A stretch of DNA of 64,000 nucleotides from Heterobasidion occidentale (lineage: Eukaryota > Basidiomycota > Agaricomycetes > Russulales > Bondarzewiaceae), in NCBI GenBank assembly GCA_039111635.1, contig JBCAQO010000007.1, positions 992,001-1,056,000 of the forward strand, in the 5' to 3' direction. Each line of letters starts with the position of its first letter. The first letter of the stretch is position 1. The notes beneath the pieces are model-generated. The model did no database searches, was not told where the DNA came from, and saw nothing but the letters and a program-made list of their open reading frames with translations. The translations under genes were made by a program, and so were the position numbers. Below, in pieces: positions 1-11,007 of the stretch.

Positions 1-76
1 AAAACAACGTTACCCCCGCCATTCCCCGCCCACAACGCCTCCCCCTCTCGACCACCGCCTCCCTCCGACGCGCCGC

Positions 77-1982
77 TCACAACCTCCGGAGCCTCTTCAC
101 CAGACGAGCTCCAATGGACGACGGCTCTTCCTCATCAGCATCCCTGCGCCTCTTCCCAGATACACGAGGGCTCGAGACGACTTGCTGAGACGTAGGTGCT
201 GCAGGAGCTTGCGGAACGACCACAGAAACTTCGGTCGTCGCTGAGAGCTTGGCTTTCTTTGCTGGCGGCTCTTGTCCTGAGGACTTGCGCTTGTTGGAAG
301 AGGATTCCTGGACGTCGTCGGCTACCCAACGCCTCTTGAGTTGGCTGCGCTTCGAGCTCGAGGCAGTCGGCTGAGGCTCTGGGACAGATGGAGACTTTGG
401 GACTGTCAACACAAGCTCGGCGTCATCGATAGCAGTCGTGCGTACCTTTGCGATCGCGGGCATGGTCTGCGCCCTCGACTCGGCAGCGGAGACTGTCCTG
501 GTTTTAGTTCTGGTCATCTCCGTCTCGGGTTTTGCCTTGGTCAACATCTGTCTCGCCTTTGCTGCCCCCCTCGATACTTTGCTCACGTTGGACGCGCCCG
601 TAATCGGCTTGGTCTTGGATCCGCTAGAGACGACGCGTAGTTTTGCCTGGATCCCCTTGGACATCGACCGCGTGACCCTCTGGATGACCTGTGGGATCGT
701 CGGCGATCTGCGTGGCTGGTTCAAGGACTCGGTGGACGAATGCTGGTCTGCGGGTGTGTCGACGAGGATCCATTCGTCCTCGTCCTCGATGTCTTTGGTG
801 TTTTTGGTATCTTTGGTATCATCCTCGACTTGCTTTGTGATGATCTCCTCCGCGACGTCTGCGAGTGCCTGCTCGGATTTGCGGGCGGAGAAGAGCTGAG
901 TCTCAGGGGCTGCACTGACGGGCTGGTGAGAGCCGGGAGGGGGAGGGGGCGGCGGCGAAGAGGAAAAGGAGAGAGGCGCCGCTGTCACCGGTTCCGGTAC
1001 GTCGTCAGCTTGCTCGTTGGAGGACTGCTGAGTGTCCTGCTGAGGTGCTTCGATAGGCGTCTTGGCGAGGGCATCTTCTGGCGCGTCAGTGGGTGCCTCG
1101 GGAAGTTCCTCGGATAGCTGCATGGGCGAGGATTCGAGCATCTCTACCACGGCCGCTTCCTCCTCGGCGTCGATCTTGGCGTTCTCGTCTTGTGCTTTCT
1201 GCTCCGCCTCTTTCCTCGCAGTCTCCTCTCTGCGAGCCTTCTCTTCAGCCTTCTTCGCTCTCTCGGCGGCCATCGCTGCCTTGTATGAACCGACCGGCCA
1301 TGCCTGGACCTGAGAAGAGGCCTGAATGGGTGCGAAGATGTTGCCGTTTCTTGCGAAAATGTTGCCGCTGGAGTGTTCTGCAGGTGGGGCCGAGGCCTGG
1401 GCGGCTTCATTCTGGTGGGACGGGGACATGAAGTTGATGGTGTCCTCCTCGTCGTCGGACGAGTCGTAGTCGTAGTCGGGGGCGCCGAACTTGGGAGGAC
1501 TGGGCATGGACATGATACGTGCGGCCCTGAGTGCGCCGATCTCGAGCTGGGACAGCCCGGGGTGGTCCTCAAAGCGGATCAAGCGCTTCTTGCTGCGGAC
1601 CTTGGGGGTGCGCGGGGGCGGCATGCGAGGGTTGTCGAGCGCGAAGCGGACGGATTTCTTACGCCGCTTGGTGTCGGGGGCGACCTGACTCTGGATCTCG
1701 ATGGCGAGCATGCTTTGCTCGAGGTTGGGGTGGGAGGGGGAGTGGAGCTGCGAGCGTTGAGCTTCAAGACTGCGGAGAGTGATCAGTGTGAGGAGAGAAA
1801 GGAGATAGGCGAATGAGAGACTGACGGGTTGGGACGTCGACATGGGGCGGAGGTCTGGTGGTGCCCTTGTCGATGCCCTTGGAATTGGGTTCGTCGTTCT
1901 CATTGTTCACCTTGGGATTGTTGCCTGACGCGGGGCCAGCCACGGCAGACTTGAGTGCAGAGCGTTTGATCGGGGAGGTCAT
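77..1982 (-). CDS. Hypothetical disordered, basic, probably nuclear protein
   Basis: I do not recognise a family. The ATG at 1982 opens a short first exon (start MTSPIKRSALKSAVAGPASG). The main exon is open down to the TGA at 77. An intron must lie at about 1750-1910, because the first-exon frame closes; a donor at the GTGAAC near 1910 joined to an acceptor near 1751 keeps frame, but this is not certain. The product is about 550-600 residues of low complexity: a basic patch KRRKKSVRFALDNPR, an acidic stretch DYDYDSSDDEEDT, a charged helix rich in A/E/K/R (about residues 205-255 of the long frame), a poly-proline run, and a C-terminus with several bipartite basic clusters (KRRR, KRLRRL) that look like nuclear localisation signals. 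It is divergent to the FunK1 gene downstream. Being a real gene is likely; function is unknown. Confidence 0.7.
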
Positions 1983-2530
1983 GATGATGGATAGTAATGG
2001 GAGGTGAAGTGCGGAGTGATGGGAGATGGTCGAGGGTGATGGAAGACGATGGTAAGAGAAGATAGTAGAAAGGTATGTGGGTATGTTATGGGTGTGAAGA
2101 AGTTTATGGGACGTATTGATAGGAAAGTGGGTAGAAAGTCAAGGGATGGAAGTGGTCGAAAGGAAGGATCACTTGTCGAGAGAGAGCGGACGGGGGCAGG
2201 ACTATAGGTCTGTATATCGATTCCGACTTGCTTATGCCAGCCTGGTCGCTTTGGGATGCCCGTCGGTCGTCGGTCGTCTTGGTTTGGATGATATCTCAGT
2301 CGGCTCGTGGCCATCGTCATCCCACCACCATGTAACGTCTCTTTCTCGCGGAATCGTTTTGTATTTCATCTCTTTCTATCACAGACGCGACCTCATTCTT
2401 GTCGCAACGCGCACGAACGTTTCTTCGCTTTGTCAAATCATCTGCGCACTACTCACGGGGAGGTCTGCATGACTGTTATGCTCTGAAGTTGGCGGTGTCG
2501 TCAACGGGACCCATTGGTAGACGTATTTAT

Positions 2531-2656
2531 GACTCGACCAATTGTCTTTTGACATCGACTAATCGTCTTCTCAACTTGACCAGTTGTCTTTACGTCTTGA
2601 TTCCTCATCTTTCCATCTTCGACTGGCCTTCTTTTGTTCCCGACCAGGCGTCTACC
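2531..2656 (+). repeat. Degenerate 21-bp tandem repeat, about 6 units
   Basis: Units begin at 2531, 2552, 2573, 2594, 2615 and 2636. The first three share a core like tcgaccaattgtctt with a few changes; units 4-6 are weaker but keep the spacing and a TCGAC/TTGA...TCTT pattern. The unit length equals two helical turns. Confidence 0.55.
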
Positions 2657-3209
2657 AACTGCGCGTCTTTGATATGTAACTAACATGGGCGCGATTGTTC
2701 GAGCAAGTCAGATCGTTCAGCGAACTCAATACGAGAACGAGTGTGGTTGCATGAGAAGTCTAGAGAGCGAGCAATTACGCGGCGGTGTTTCGTCGATGAA
2801 AGGGTCAGGGGGGAACGCCGGTGAACTAAGGATTGGTCTGTGGATCGTTATCATGTTCTGCCAGTGCGACCGGGTGTACTATTCATGGAACGCGTGGAGG
2901 ATATTGCGTGTGCTGTGTCTTGTTTTCTATTATTCTGCCTTGTTCTGCGTTTCCTCGGAGACAAGATGGTCTCTGCTGCACTGACCACATCGCAAGATCT
3001 CGCAAGGTCGCGGAGTGAAGTAGCCACGAGGGCAGACGCGAGGGTCAGGGGAGACTGTGCGGAGTTCGAAACACGACCTGGGACGCGTGCGGAAGCGCCG
3101 ACGCGTGTTGATCCAGTCGCGGTTGAACAAAAGCGTGTGGGCTCGATCCTTGTCTTGTTTCCAAGGTCAGTGCAACATCGAAACGTTCAACGCGGGGCGT
3201 CGATGTCCT

Positions 3210-3216
3210 TATAAAT
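3210..3216 (+). promoter_or_regulatory. TATA-like box of FunK1 copy 1
   Basis: TATAAAT lies about 45 bp before the ATG at 3260, a plausible core promoter position. It supports that ATG as the start. Confidence 0.4.
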
Positions 3217-3259
3217 ACTGGTGTCGAGTGAGACATGCGTTTCATTCGATCTGCTCACT

Positions 3260-5795
3260 ATGGCTTTAGCAGGTATCAGCGCGGGGGAACCGCCGCCCCG
3301 ACCGACAACGCCCATCCAAGAGCGTGTTGGCGGGTTTATCTCCAAACGGCATACCAAGGACCTTGTTGACCCGTTATTGCAGAGCGACCTGATGGGATGC
3401 GTACAAGACAATCTTCCTGTCGATGACTTTGTCCGCGACATCTGGCAGTACGAAGATGAATGGGAGAAGTGCAACCAATTTCCAGATCTGGACCCATCAC
3501 TCCTCGCCGAATACATAGCTACTTTCCATCTTCCAGAGCCGCAGCGATATCCCCCATTTGTCAGGATGCTCGACGACGCGATGCGCAAGCTCAAAGACGC
3601 GATGGGCGTCGAGTCGTCTTGTCCCGTGGTGTTTGAGCCGCTCGGAGCGAAACCAATAAAGAGCGAGAGGAACGATCGAAAGCCCGACGTGATCGCCATG
3701 CCTCCCCTGATAGCAAATGCCTGGAGAGAGTCGCAGGAGCATGACCCGGAGCGGAAGAAGATGTCCTTGGAATTTGCCATGGTAGTCACGTTCATGGAGT
3801 TCAAGAAGAAATCAAGAAAGAAATCGGCGCCCATTGAACCTCCACCGAAGATGGTCTCCGAGCCGCAGAAGGGGTCGACGGGGACGAAAGCGGGTCCGAA
3901 GCGGAAGGCGCATTCGCAAGAGACTTTGCCGAGTGCGAAGCGAAGGGCCCTTGACGGAACGGACAGCACTAGCGCCAGCACCAGCTCGTCCAGCTCCGTG
4001 GATCGATGGCGCTACCCAAGTAAGAAACGCACGACATCGATATCTACTTCTCTTGCTTCATATCGTAGGCGCAGCAAGGTCGTTGATGTCCCTGTGGAAT
4101 CCGATATGGAAGCAGCGATGAAGGAGGAGGGAGACAGGGTTGCTGAACTGCTTGCTCCACCAGCAGAAGTCAAATTCGTCGATGAGACGCCGACCCTACC
4201 ACTGCCACCCGCCGAGACAGCCGAGGCGAGCGCTTCTCGCGTCATCGCCCGCAAGAAGCCACCTGCAGATGTGTGGGACGATTATGGTAACCTGAACAAG
4301 GCATGGGATCTTAAGCCACCAGTGTTGACCGAAGACGAGCTGCAGGCTGCCAGTTATGCGTCGGAATGTCTGGCGGATGGTCGACGGCGATACGCCACAG
4401 GGTTCTTCATCCGGAATCTGATCATATCACTCTGGTACTACGACCGGATGGGTGTGGTGAAGTCGCAAGAGTTTGACATCGCTGAACAACCGAGGCTGTT
4501 CTTCCTTGCTCTGGCGGCGATTGCGGATTGCAACATGGAGCGATTTGGGTACGAGCCAATGATCCACCCACCGCCGACGATGATGTCTCGCACAGTCGGA
4601 CCGCCAATGCATCTGGACGGATGGGAGATCCACATTGACGAAGGCATCGACGCAGACAATATTCTGGTTCCCGGCGTTGTGAAGATGAAGATCACCGGAG
4701 ATCCACTCTACGTACAGCCTGGAATTGTGGGCCGCGGGACTTCTGTCATACCTGTAACCGTCATTCCTGGGCACGAATTTGCAGGACTGGAAGCGAAGAA
4801 GAAGCTGGTGGTGAAGTTCAGCTGGCCGGCTGCGTCGCGTGTGGATTCTGAAGATGGTCTTGTGCGGCGGATCTGCAAGCGGATTGGAATGAAGGAGGCA
4901 CGGCACATCACACCGATGCGACTGTCGACGATGTTGGAGGGTGCGCGGCTGGGCTTGCCACGGATGGCGGATTCATTACAGAAACTGTCAGGAGATGTCG
5001 AGGAACGCGTACTCCGCGTGATCGTATGCGACCAGCTCAGACCTTTGAAGGATCTGGGGACTCTCCCCGAGTTCCAATCTGTGTTCCTTGATCTCGTTCG
5101 AGGTGCTGTACTGACATTTTGAGTTGTATTATTCTTGCTTATGTTTTTTTTCAAAAGCACATCGTGTGGTCTTTAAGAGGGCCCATGTCATCCATCGAGA
5201 CCTCAGCATAAATAACGTCATGTTCGGGGTGACGCCAGAGCGCAAGCCGTACGGTGTGCTTATCGACTGGGACCTCGCGATCGACGTCGAAGCGAAAGCT
5301 GGTGTTGGGTATGCTGCATCAGCATCGCACCGCACAGGGACAGGGCCGTTCATGGCAATAGATCTGCTGGAGTCGCCCAAGGATTCTCCTCATTTCTACC
5401 GTCACGATCTAGAGTCGTTTTTCTACATCCTGATCTGGTGCGCCTGCAGCTTTCTCCTTGGCGGGAAGGAAGTACAGGAACCCCAATACGTCGGGCCGTG
5501 GGCGGCGTTAATATGGAGCGATATTTTCTCAAAGAAATCGACCCTACTCTATAATTCTCGTAACTTGAAGGCGGCGATTACGACACCATTCAAGCCCCTT
5601 TGGGAAACATGGATTGAGCCTCTTGCGGACATGATCTCGATGGCGGGAAGTGAAGCTCGCAAAGATTTGAAGAACAGGTTGGAATGTGACTCTGAAACGC
5701 TGGGTGGTCGTATGACATATCGGAAGTTCATGCAAACGCTAGGCGTGAACTTTGATACTGCGCCACACAATTTGGACTTGGACTTGCTTGACTGA
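3260..5795 (+). CDS. FunK1 fungal protein kinase, copy 1 (intact)
   Basis: This is a protein kinase-like protein of the fungal-expanded FunK1 family (Pkinase_fungal), inferred at 826 residues. Two exons, 3260-5102 and 5158-5795, flank a 55-bp phase-1 intron. Visible motifs: the family N-terminal region with RKPDVIAM and a following MEFKK; a low-complexity Lys/Ser linker (about residues 195-270); a VVKFSWP motif near residue 519 that would hold the ATP-binding lysine; the catalytic loop HRDLSINN (HRD at about 627-629); DWD (about 651-653) in place of DFG; and the family signature HDLESFFYILIW. The HRD, Asn and DWD residues are all present, so catalysis is possible. FunK1 kinases are numerous in mushroom genomes and few have known substrates. 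A TATA box 45 bp upstream supports the start, although copies 2/3 lack this ATG. The middle of the gene is identical to copies 2 and 3 (see findings). Confidence 0.9.
5103..5157 (+). other. Intron of FunK1 copy 1
   Basis: GTGCTG...TCAAAAG, 55 bp. It joins CGA-G to CA-CAT and restores the kinase frame across two otherwise separate open frames (R-A-H-R-V-V-F). The acceptor is AAAAG, whereas copies 2 and 3 have AACAG. Confidence 0.85.
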
Positions 5796-6068
5796 TGGAC
5801 TGTATTACTACTGTATTTGTTTTTCTTGCTGTTCCCCTGTTGTAGGTATACTTTCCTATACTGTTTGTTGGTTTATGTCGTCAGTTATGTATACTTGATT
5901 GCACCAGAATTCAGCATTGCGCGAGTGTATTGAGGCATTGACAGAGAAGAATTACAAGCTGTCCCCCTCATGCACCTTTCAACGCAAATACAAATAAACA
6001 CATTTACAGCATAAGTTTGGGACATACATTGACGGAGCATGTGCAGCCCTGTGCGTAACCGTGAGTTT

Positions 6069-7583
6069 TCAGGCATGCTTCATGGACCTCAGGCCGTCCC
6101 ACTTCTCAGAAGATAGTAGCAGCGCCTCTCCAAGAACCCTCGCCGCGACTACGTACCCCAACCGCGCCTTGTTCCGCGCATGCCCGCCGTGCATCGGAGC
6201 ACTCATCAACACCCCGACTGCGCCAGCACTCAGGCTAGCAAAGCTCCCCAAACTGCCCTGCGTATAGCTGCGCGGGTGCGGCTGCTCCGGGAACGGCGCC
6301 TTTATCTGCACTGCGCGGGCACGGTCGGCAGCGTGTCATCTTGCGCGATGCGCCGGTATGTACAACAGTGAGACCGTCTGGAACTGCGAAGAAACACGCG
6401 ACACAGGGAGACCGCCAACACAACGGCGTGGGCGTGGGTGATGGAAACCGAAATGAATGCACTTGCTTGCCGGCAGGGGCTCGTCCTGGAATTACTTGTG
6501 CAGCACGGACTCCAGGCACTTACTATGGAGATCGAAGCCGGCGCTCGAGTTTTCTGTGGCCAGCTCCTGCACCATTTACAGATGTGCAGGGGGTACGATC
6601 ACAGCTACGACAGCGATGAAATGGCTCCTTCAATCGAACGGTATTGTCTTTTGTGTCCAGACAACGAGCGCAAGAGAATTGAGTAGGGGCACAGACGCTT
6701 CCTATTTGCATACTCGGACATATGCTCGATGTCTGGAGACTCTCTCTCTATGAATATAGACGCATTTATGTTAGTCAAGAAACGTCTTTCTATTCACGCG
6801 ACTTGCCATCGGGCATGCCTAGGCAGCGCCTCCAAGATCTTCAACAGTTATTCCTTTCAAAAAGGTACATTCTTCTTCAAGCCAAGCCTCGCCTCCTCTC
6901 CCTAGAAGATAGACCGCCGACTGGGCAGCTCCGAGTTCATGCAGCCCACAGTCCAGCAGTCAACAGCTTTGTGGTGATGCTTTACGCTCATGAGCAACCG
7001 CGGAGCGCTGTACTAGATTGTGACCACGATCTTGTCCCCGGCGAAGAGTGATTGAAGCGGCTGGTACATTAAACGCATGAGCCCTCCCATTTTGACGACG
7101 CCCCGGACTGGATGAGAAATTTCGCCAGGTTCCAATCGTGGTAGAGGATGTGGGACTGTACAAGGAGCCGTTAAAGAGCTGGTGGATCATATACTTGAGC
7201 GCTGTGGTCGGTGTTTGGTGGTCGCAAATGGATTGGGTAGGGTGATGTATGAGTTGCTGGGAAGAAAGGTAAAGATGGTATGAAGACTGTCCATGACATG
7301 AGAGACCAACGAGGAAATCCTGCCCTGTGTATCCAAAGACCATGTAGATAGAGTAGTCCTCGAGTAGAACCTCCTTGAGAGTCACGAGCTACGCATCCGA
7401 CGAGACGAGACGCACTACAATCTATCTGATCACGCTCTTAATTGCATGGAGCTCGCCGTTGTCGTCCTGCTTTTGACTTTGTAGACGCAGCCGTACGTGC
7501 TGGTCCCTGGAGGAGATGGAGCTGAGGATGTCGTATTTGGAGACGAGACAACATACGGTGGTGGTAGGCACGCATGAGGTCAT
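6069..7583 (-). pseudogene. SSN3: Decayed SSN3/CDK8 cyclin-dependent kinase pseudogene
   Basis: Reading leftwards in shifting frames gives most of a CDK8-type (Mediator kinase module) protein in the right order. From 7583: KYDILSSIS, then GTSTYGCVYKVKS (glycine loop, other frame), NGELHAIK, LVTLKEVLLEDYSIYMVF, ALKYMIHQLFNGSLY, a damaged catalytic loop (SHILYHDWNLAKFLI where HRDLKP is expected), LQSLFAGDKIVVTI, LLMSVKHHHKAVDCWTVGC, GEEARLGLKKNVPF, WPDIEHMPEY-like PDIEHMSEYANRKRL, SKCLE, FQDEPLP and YRRIAQDDTLPTVP. At least four in-frame stops and several frameshifts, plus loss of the HRD motif, rule out function. The GEEA...KKNVPF and RIAQDD elements distinguish CDK8 from other CDKs. The last open frame ends at 6069. 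Whether an intact SSN3 exists elsewhere cannot be told from this window. Confidence 0.8.
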
Positions 7584-8459
7584 GGTGGGCGGCGCTGATA
7601 CAATTGTCGACCATGTCGTTCGTTAAATGATTTGCTTGTGCGCAGGATCATGTCGTCTCAGAGGTCGTGCAGGATGATGTGGGAGAGTGGATGGCCAATG
7701 GGATGGGGCTAATTTCCAAATATGGGTCCTTGTCCGAAACAGTTGGTCCAGCGGCCACGCAGACGCACTTGATGGGCGCACACGTCGGCGATCTTCCACT
7801 ATTGACGATGATCAGTGACACTACTCACTTTGTACGAGATTGCAGACACTTATCGCTTCTGTCTCGTGCTTCTGGGTAAACTGACCGCGTTTGTGTAAAT
7901 TTCCTTTGGTTTATCGCGGCAGACATCAACGTGAGTCATCTGACAACTCTCCCTCTGATATATACGCTTATGTTCAGTGCATGTTGCCCTGATCTCACCT
8001 TCAAGATACATGTACTTGAACATTCACCAATCAACTGCTGGACCCCAGCGCGCACGGTGAATGTGCCTGATATGCCTCAGTTCAATATGCTTGACGAATT
8101 GACCATTCTGACAGGTTCAGTCAGGTTCGGTCAAACTGCGGAGTAATCACTGTTCAGTCTGTGGACCTTTATATCCTGCTTCCGCGTATACACATGGTGC
8201 GCATTGGTTTCGCTACATAGTTTTCCGCGCATTTTTCCACGTCGGAGATCCTCTACTGGTCGCCAAATATCCCGCAAAACCACGAAGCTATCCAGACACG
8301 TGGCCTACATGCGGAGTTCCAATACGACCCCAGGGCACACTCAGGGCACTATCAGTCTCACTTGAACACATGCCTTGTGTATGCTCGGAGCGCCATCTCT
8401 CAAAGGTCAGTGCTGAGCGTGCTCTAGCTTTCATTCATGTTCTTAAAATTTTCCACGCA
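7584..8459. other. Intergenic; left edge of the duplicated unit at 7836
   Basis: No gene is recognised. From 7836 on the sequence matches 57500 onward. The duplicated part should hold the upstream region of FunK1 copy 2 but has no clear TATA box close to the reading frame. Confidence 0.5.
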
Positions 8460-8601
8460 AAGTACACGAAATTTCTCGCTCTCAGGTAACACAGAGGAGC
8501 CGCCACCCCGCTCAACAACACCCACGTAAGAGCGCGTTGACGGTTCCATCGCTAAACGACATACCAAGGAGCGTGTTGACCCATTGTTGAAGAGAGACCA
8601 C

Positions 8602-10954
8602 ATGGGCTGCGTCCAAATCGATGTTCCCGTCGAGGATTTTGTGCGCGACGTCTGGAAGTTCAAAGCCGATCGCCTCGGGTGGGACAAGCATGAACAAGAT
8701 CTACAGTTGGACCCGACACTCGTTGCCGGATACATATCCTCTCTTGAGAATCCCGAGCGGGAGCGGGCTCCTTCCTTTGTCAGAATACTTGACGACGCGG
8801 CGAACAAGCTTGTGATGACACTGGAACTCAAGTCGTCTTGTCCCGTGGTGTTCGAGCCGATTGGGTCGAAGGAAAATGAGAGCGAAGAAACCGACCGCGA
8901 GCCGGACGTGATTGCCATGCCCCTCCTGATAGCGAAAGCCTGGCGCGAGTCGCAGGACAATGATCCGGACACGAAGAAGATGGGCTTGGAATTTCAGATG
9001 GTAACTACGTTCATCGAGTTCAAGAAGACCAAAAAGAATATCTTTGCGCCTATCAAACCTCCACTGAAGATGGTCTCCGAGCAGCAGAAGGTATTGATGG
9101 GGACGCGAGCGGGTATGAAGCGGAAGGCGCATTCGCAAGAGACTCCGCCAAGTGCGAAGCGGAGGGCCCTTGACGGAACGGACAGCACTAGCGCCAGCTC
9201 GTCCAGCTCCGTGGATCAAATGTGCTACCCAAGTAAGAAATGCACGACATCGATATCTACTTCTCTTGCTTCATATCGTAGGCGCAGCAAGGTCGTTGAT
9301 TTCCCTGTGGAATCCGATATAGAAGCAGGGGTGAAGGAGGAGGGAGACACGTTTGCTGAAACGTTTGCTCCACCAGCAGAAGTCAAATTTGTCGATGAGA
9401 CGCCGACCCTACCACTACCACCCGCTGAGACAGCCGAGGCTAGTGCTTCCGCGTCATCGCCCGCAAGCAGCCACCTGCAGACGTGTGGGAACGATTATGG
9501 TAACCTGAACAAGACATGGGATCTTAAGCCACCAGTGTTGGCCGAAGACGAGCTGCAGGCTGCCAGCTATGCGTCGGAATGTCTGGCGGATGGTCGACGG
9601 CGATACGCCACAGGGTTCTTCATCCGGAATCTGATCATATCACTCTGGTACTACGACCGGATGGGTGTGGTGAAGTCGCAAGAGTTTGACATCGCTGAAC
9701 AACCGAGGCTGTTCTTCCTTGCTCTGGCGGCGATTGCGGATTGCAACATGGAGCGATTTGGGTACGAGCCAATGATCCACCCACCGCCGACGATGATGTC
9801 TCGCACAGTCGGACCGCCAATGCATCTGGACGGATGGGAGATCCACATTGACGAAGGCATCGACGCAGACAATATTCTGGTTCCCGGCGTTGTGAAGATG
9901 AAGATCACCGGAGATCCACTCTACGTACAGCCTGGAATTGTGGGCCGCGGGACTTCTGTCATACCTGTAACCGTCATTCCTGGGCACGAATTTGCAGGAC
10001 TGGAAGCGAAGAAGAAGCTGGTGGTGAAGTTCAGCTGGCCGGCTGCGTCGCGTGTGGATTCTGAAGATGGTCTTGTGCGGCGGATCTGCAAGCGGATTGG
10101 AATGAAGGAGGCACGGCACATCACACCGATGCGACTGTCGACGATGTTGGAGGGTGCGCGGCTGGGCTTGCCACGGATGGCGGATTCATTACAGAAACTG
10201 TCAGGAGATGTCGAGGAACGCGTACTCCGCGTGATCGTATGCGACCAGCTCAGACCTTTGAAGGATCTGGGGACTCTCCCCGAGTTCCAATCTGTGTTCC
10301 TTGATCTCGTTCGAGGTGCTGTACTGACATTTTGAGTTGTATTATTCTTGCTTATGTTTTTTTTCAACAGCACATCGTGTGGTCTTTAAGAGGGCCTATG
10401 TCATCCATCGAGACCTCAGCATAAATAACGTCATGTTCGGGGTGACGCCAGAGCGCAAGCCGTACGGTGTGCTTATCGACTGGGACCTCGCGATCGACGT
10501 CGAAGCGAAAGCTGGTGTTGGGTATGCTGCATCAGCATCGCATCGCACAGGGACAGGGCCGTTCATGGCAGTAGATCTGCTGGAGTCGCCTAAGGATTCT
10601 CCTCATTTCTACCGTCACGATCTGGAGTCGTTTTTCTACATCCTGATCTGGTGTGCTTGCGGCTTTCTCCTTGGCGGGAAAGAAGTACAGGAACCCAAAT
10701 ACGTCGGGACGTGGGCGGCGTTAACATGGAGCGATATTTACTCAAAGAAATCGACCCTGCTCTATAATCCTCGTAACTTGAAAGCGGCCATTACGACACC
10801 ATTCGAGCCCCTCTGGGATACATGGATTTGGCCGGTTGCAAAAATGATCTCAAAAGCAGGAATACAAGCTCGTGAGGATGTCGAGGGCGGGTTGAAATGC
10901 GACTCTGAAACCCTGGGCGGTCGTATGACGTACCGAAGTTCATGCAAACGGTAG
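8602..10954 (+). CDS. FunK1 kinase, copy 2 (truncated or decaying)
   Basis: Homologue of the gene at 3260 with exons 8602-10315 and 10371-10954. The kinase core is complete: VVKFSWP, HRDLSINN, LIDWDLA and HDLESFFYILIW are all readable. Three blemishes are visible. The codon matching Gln CAA at 3317 of copy 1 is TAA here (8527-8529), so the homologous N-terminus is cut and the first usable ATG is 8602. A missing C near 9450 and an extra G near 9488 shift about a dozen residues (SASSPASSHLQTCG) out of frame and back. A lost base near 10935 replaces the family C-terminus, which would have ended at 11007, with RSSCKR-stop. It could still encode a kinase lacking roughly 20 N-terminal and 20 C-terminal residues, or be a young pseudogene. 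The same TAA occurs in copy 3. Confidence 0.7.
10316..10370 (+). other. Intron of FunK1 copy 2
   Basis: 55 bp, GTGCTG...TCAACAG, identical to the copy 1 intron except for the base that changes AAAAG to AACAG at the acceptor. Confidence 0.8.
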
Positions 10955-11007
10955 GCGTGAACTTTGATACTGCGCCATACAGTTTGGACTTGGACTTGCT
11001 TGACTGA

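Larger units (their letters stand above)
1983..3259. other. Intergenic region between divergent genes
   Basis: No gene is seen in these 1.28 kb. The stretch should contain the promoters of the leftward gene starting at 1982 and the rightward FunK1 gene starting at 3260. It contains a degenerate 21-bp tandem repeat (2531-2656) and a TATA-like box at 3210. Small open frames here lack conserved protein character. Confidence 0.6.

Noticed and set aside
77..1816. Several plus- and minus-strand frames overlapping the first gene
   Set aside because: Mirror or shifted readings of a GC-rich low-complexity gene; no domain content.
4427..4906. Minus-strand frames of 159, 85 and 61 codons, and one of 150 codons at 4708-5160, identical in all three FunK1 loci
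   Set aside because: They lie antisense to the kinase coding region and are identical only because the 800-bp tract itself is identical; no independent motif.
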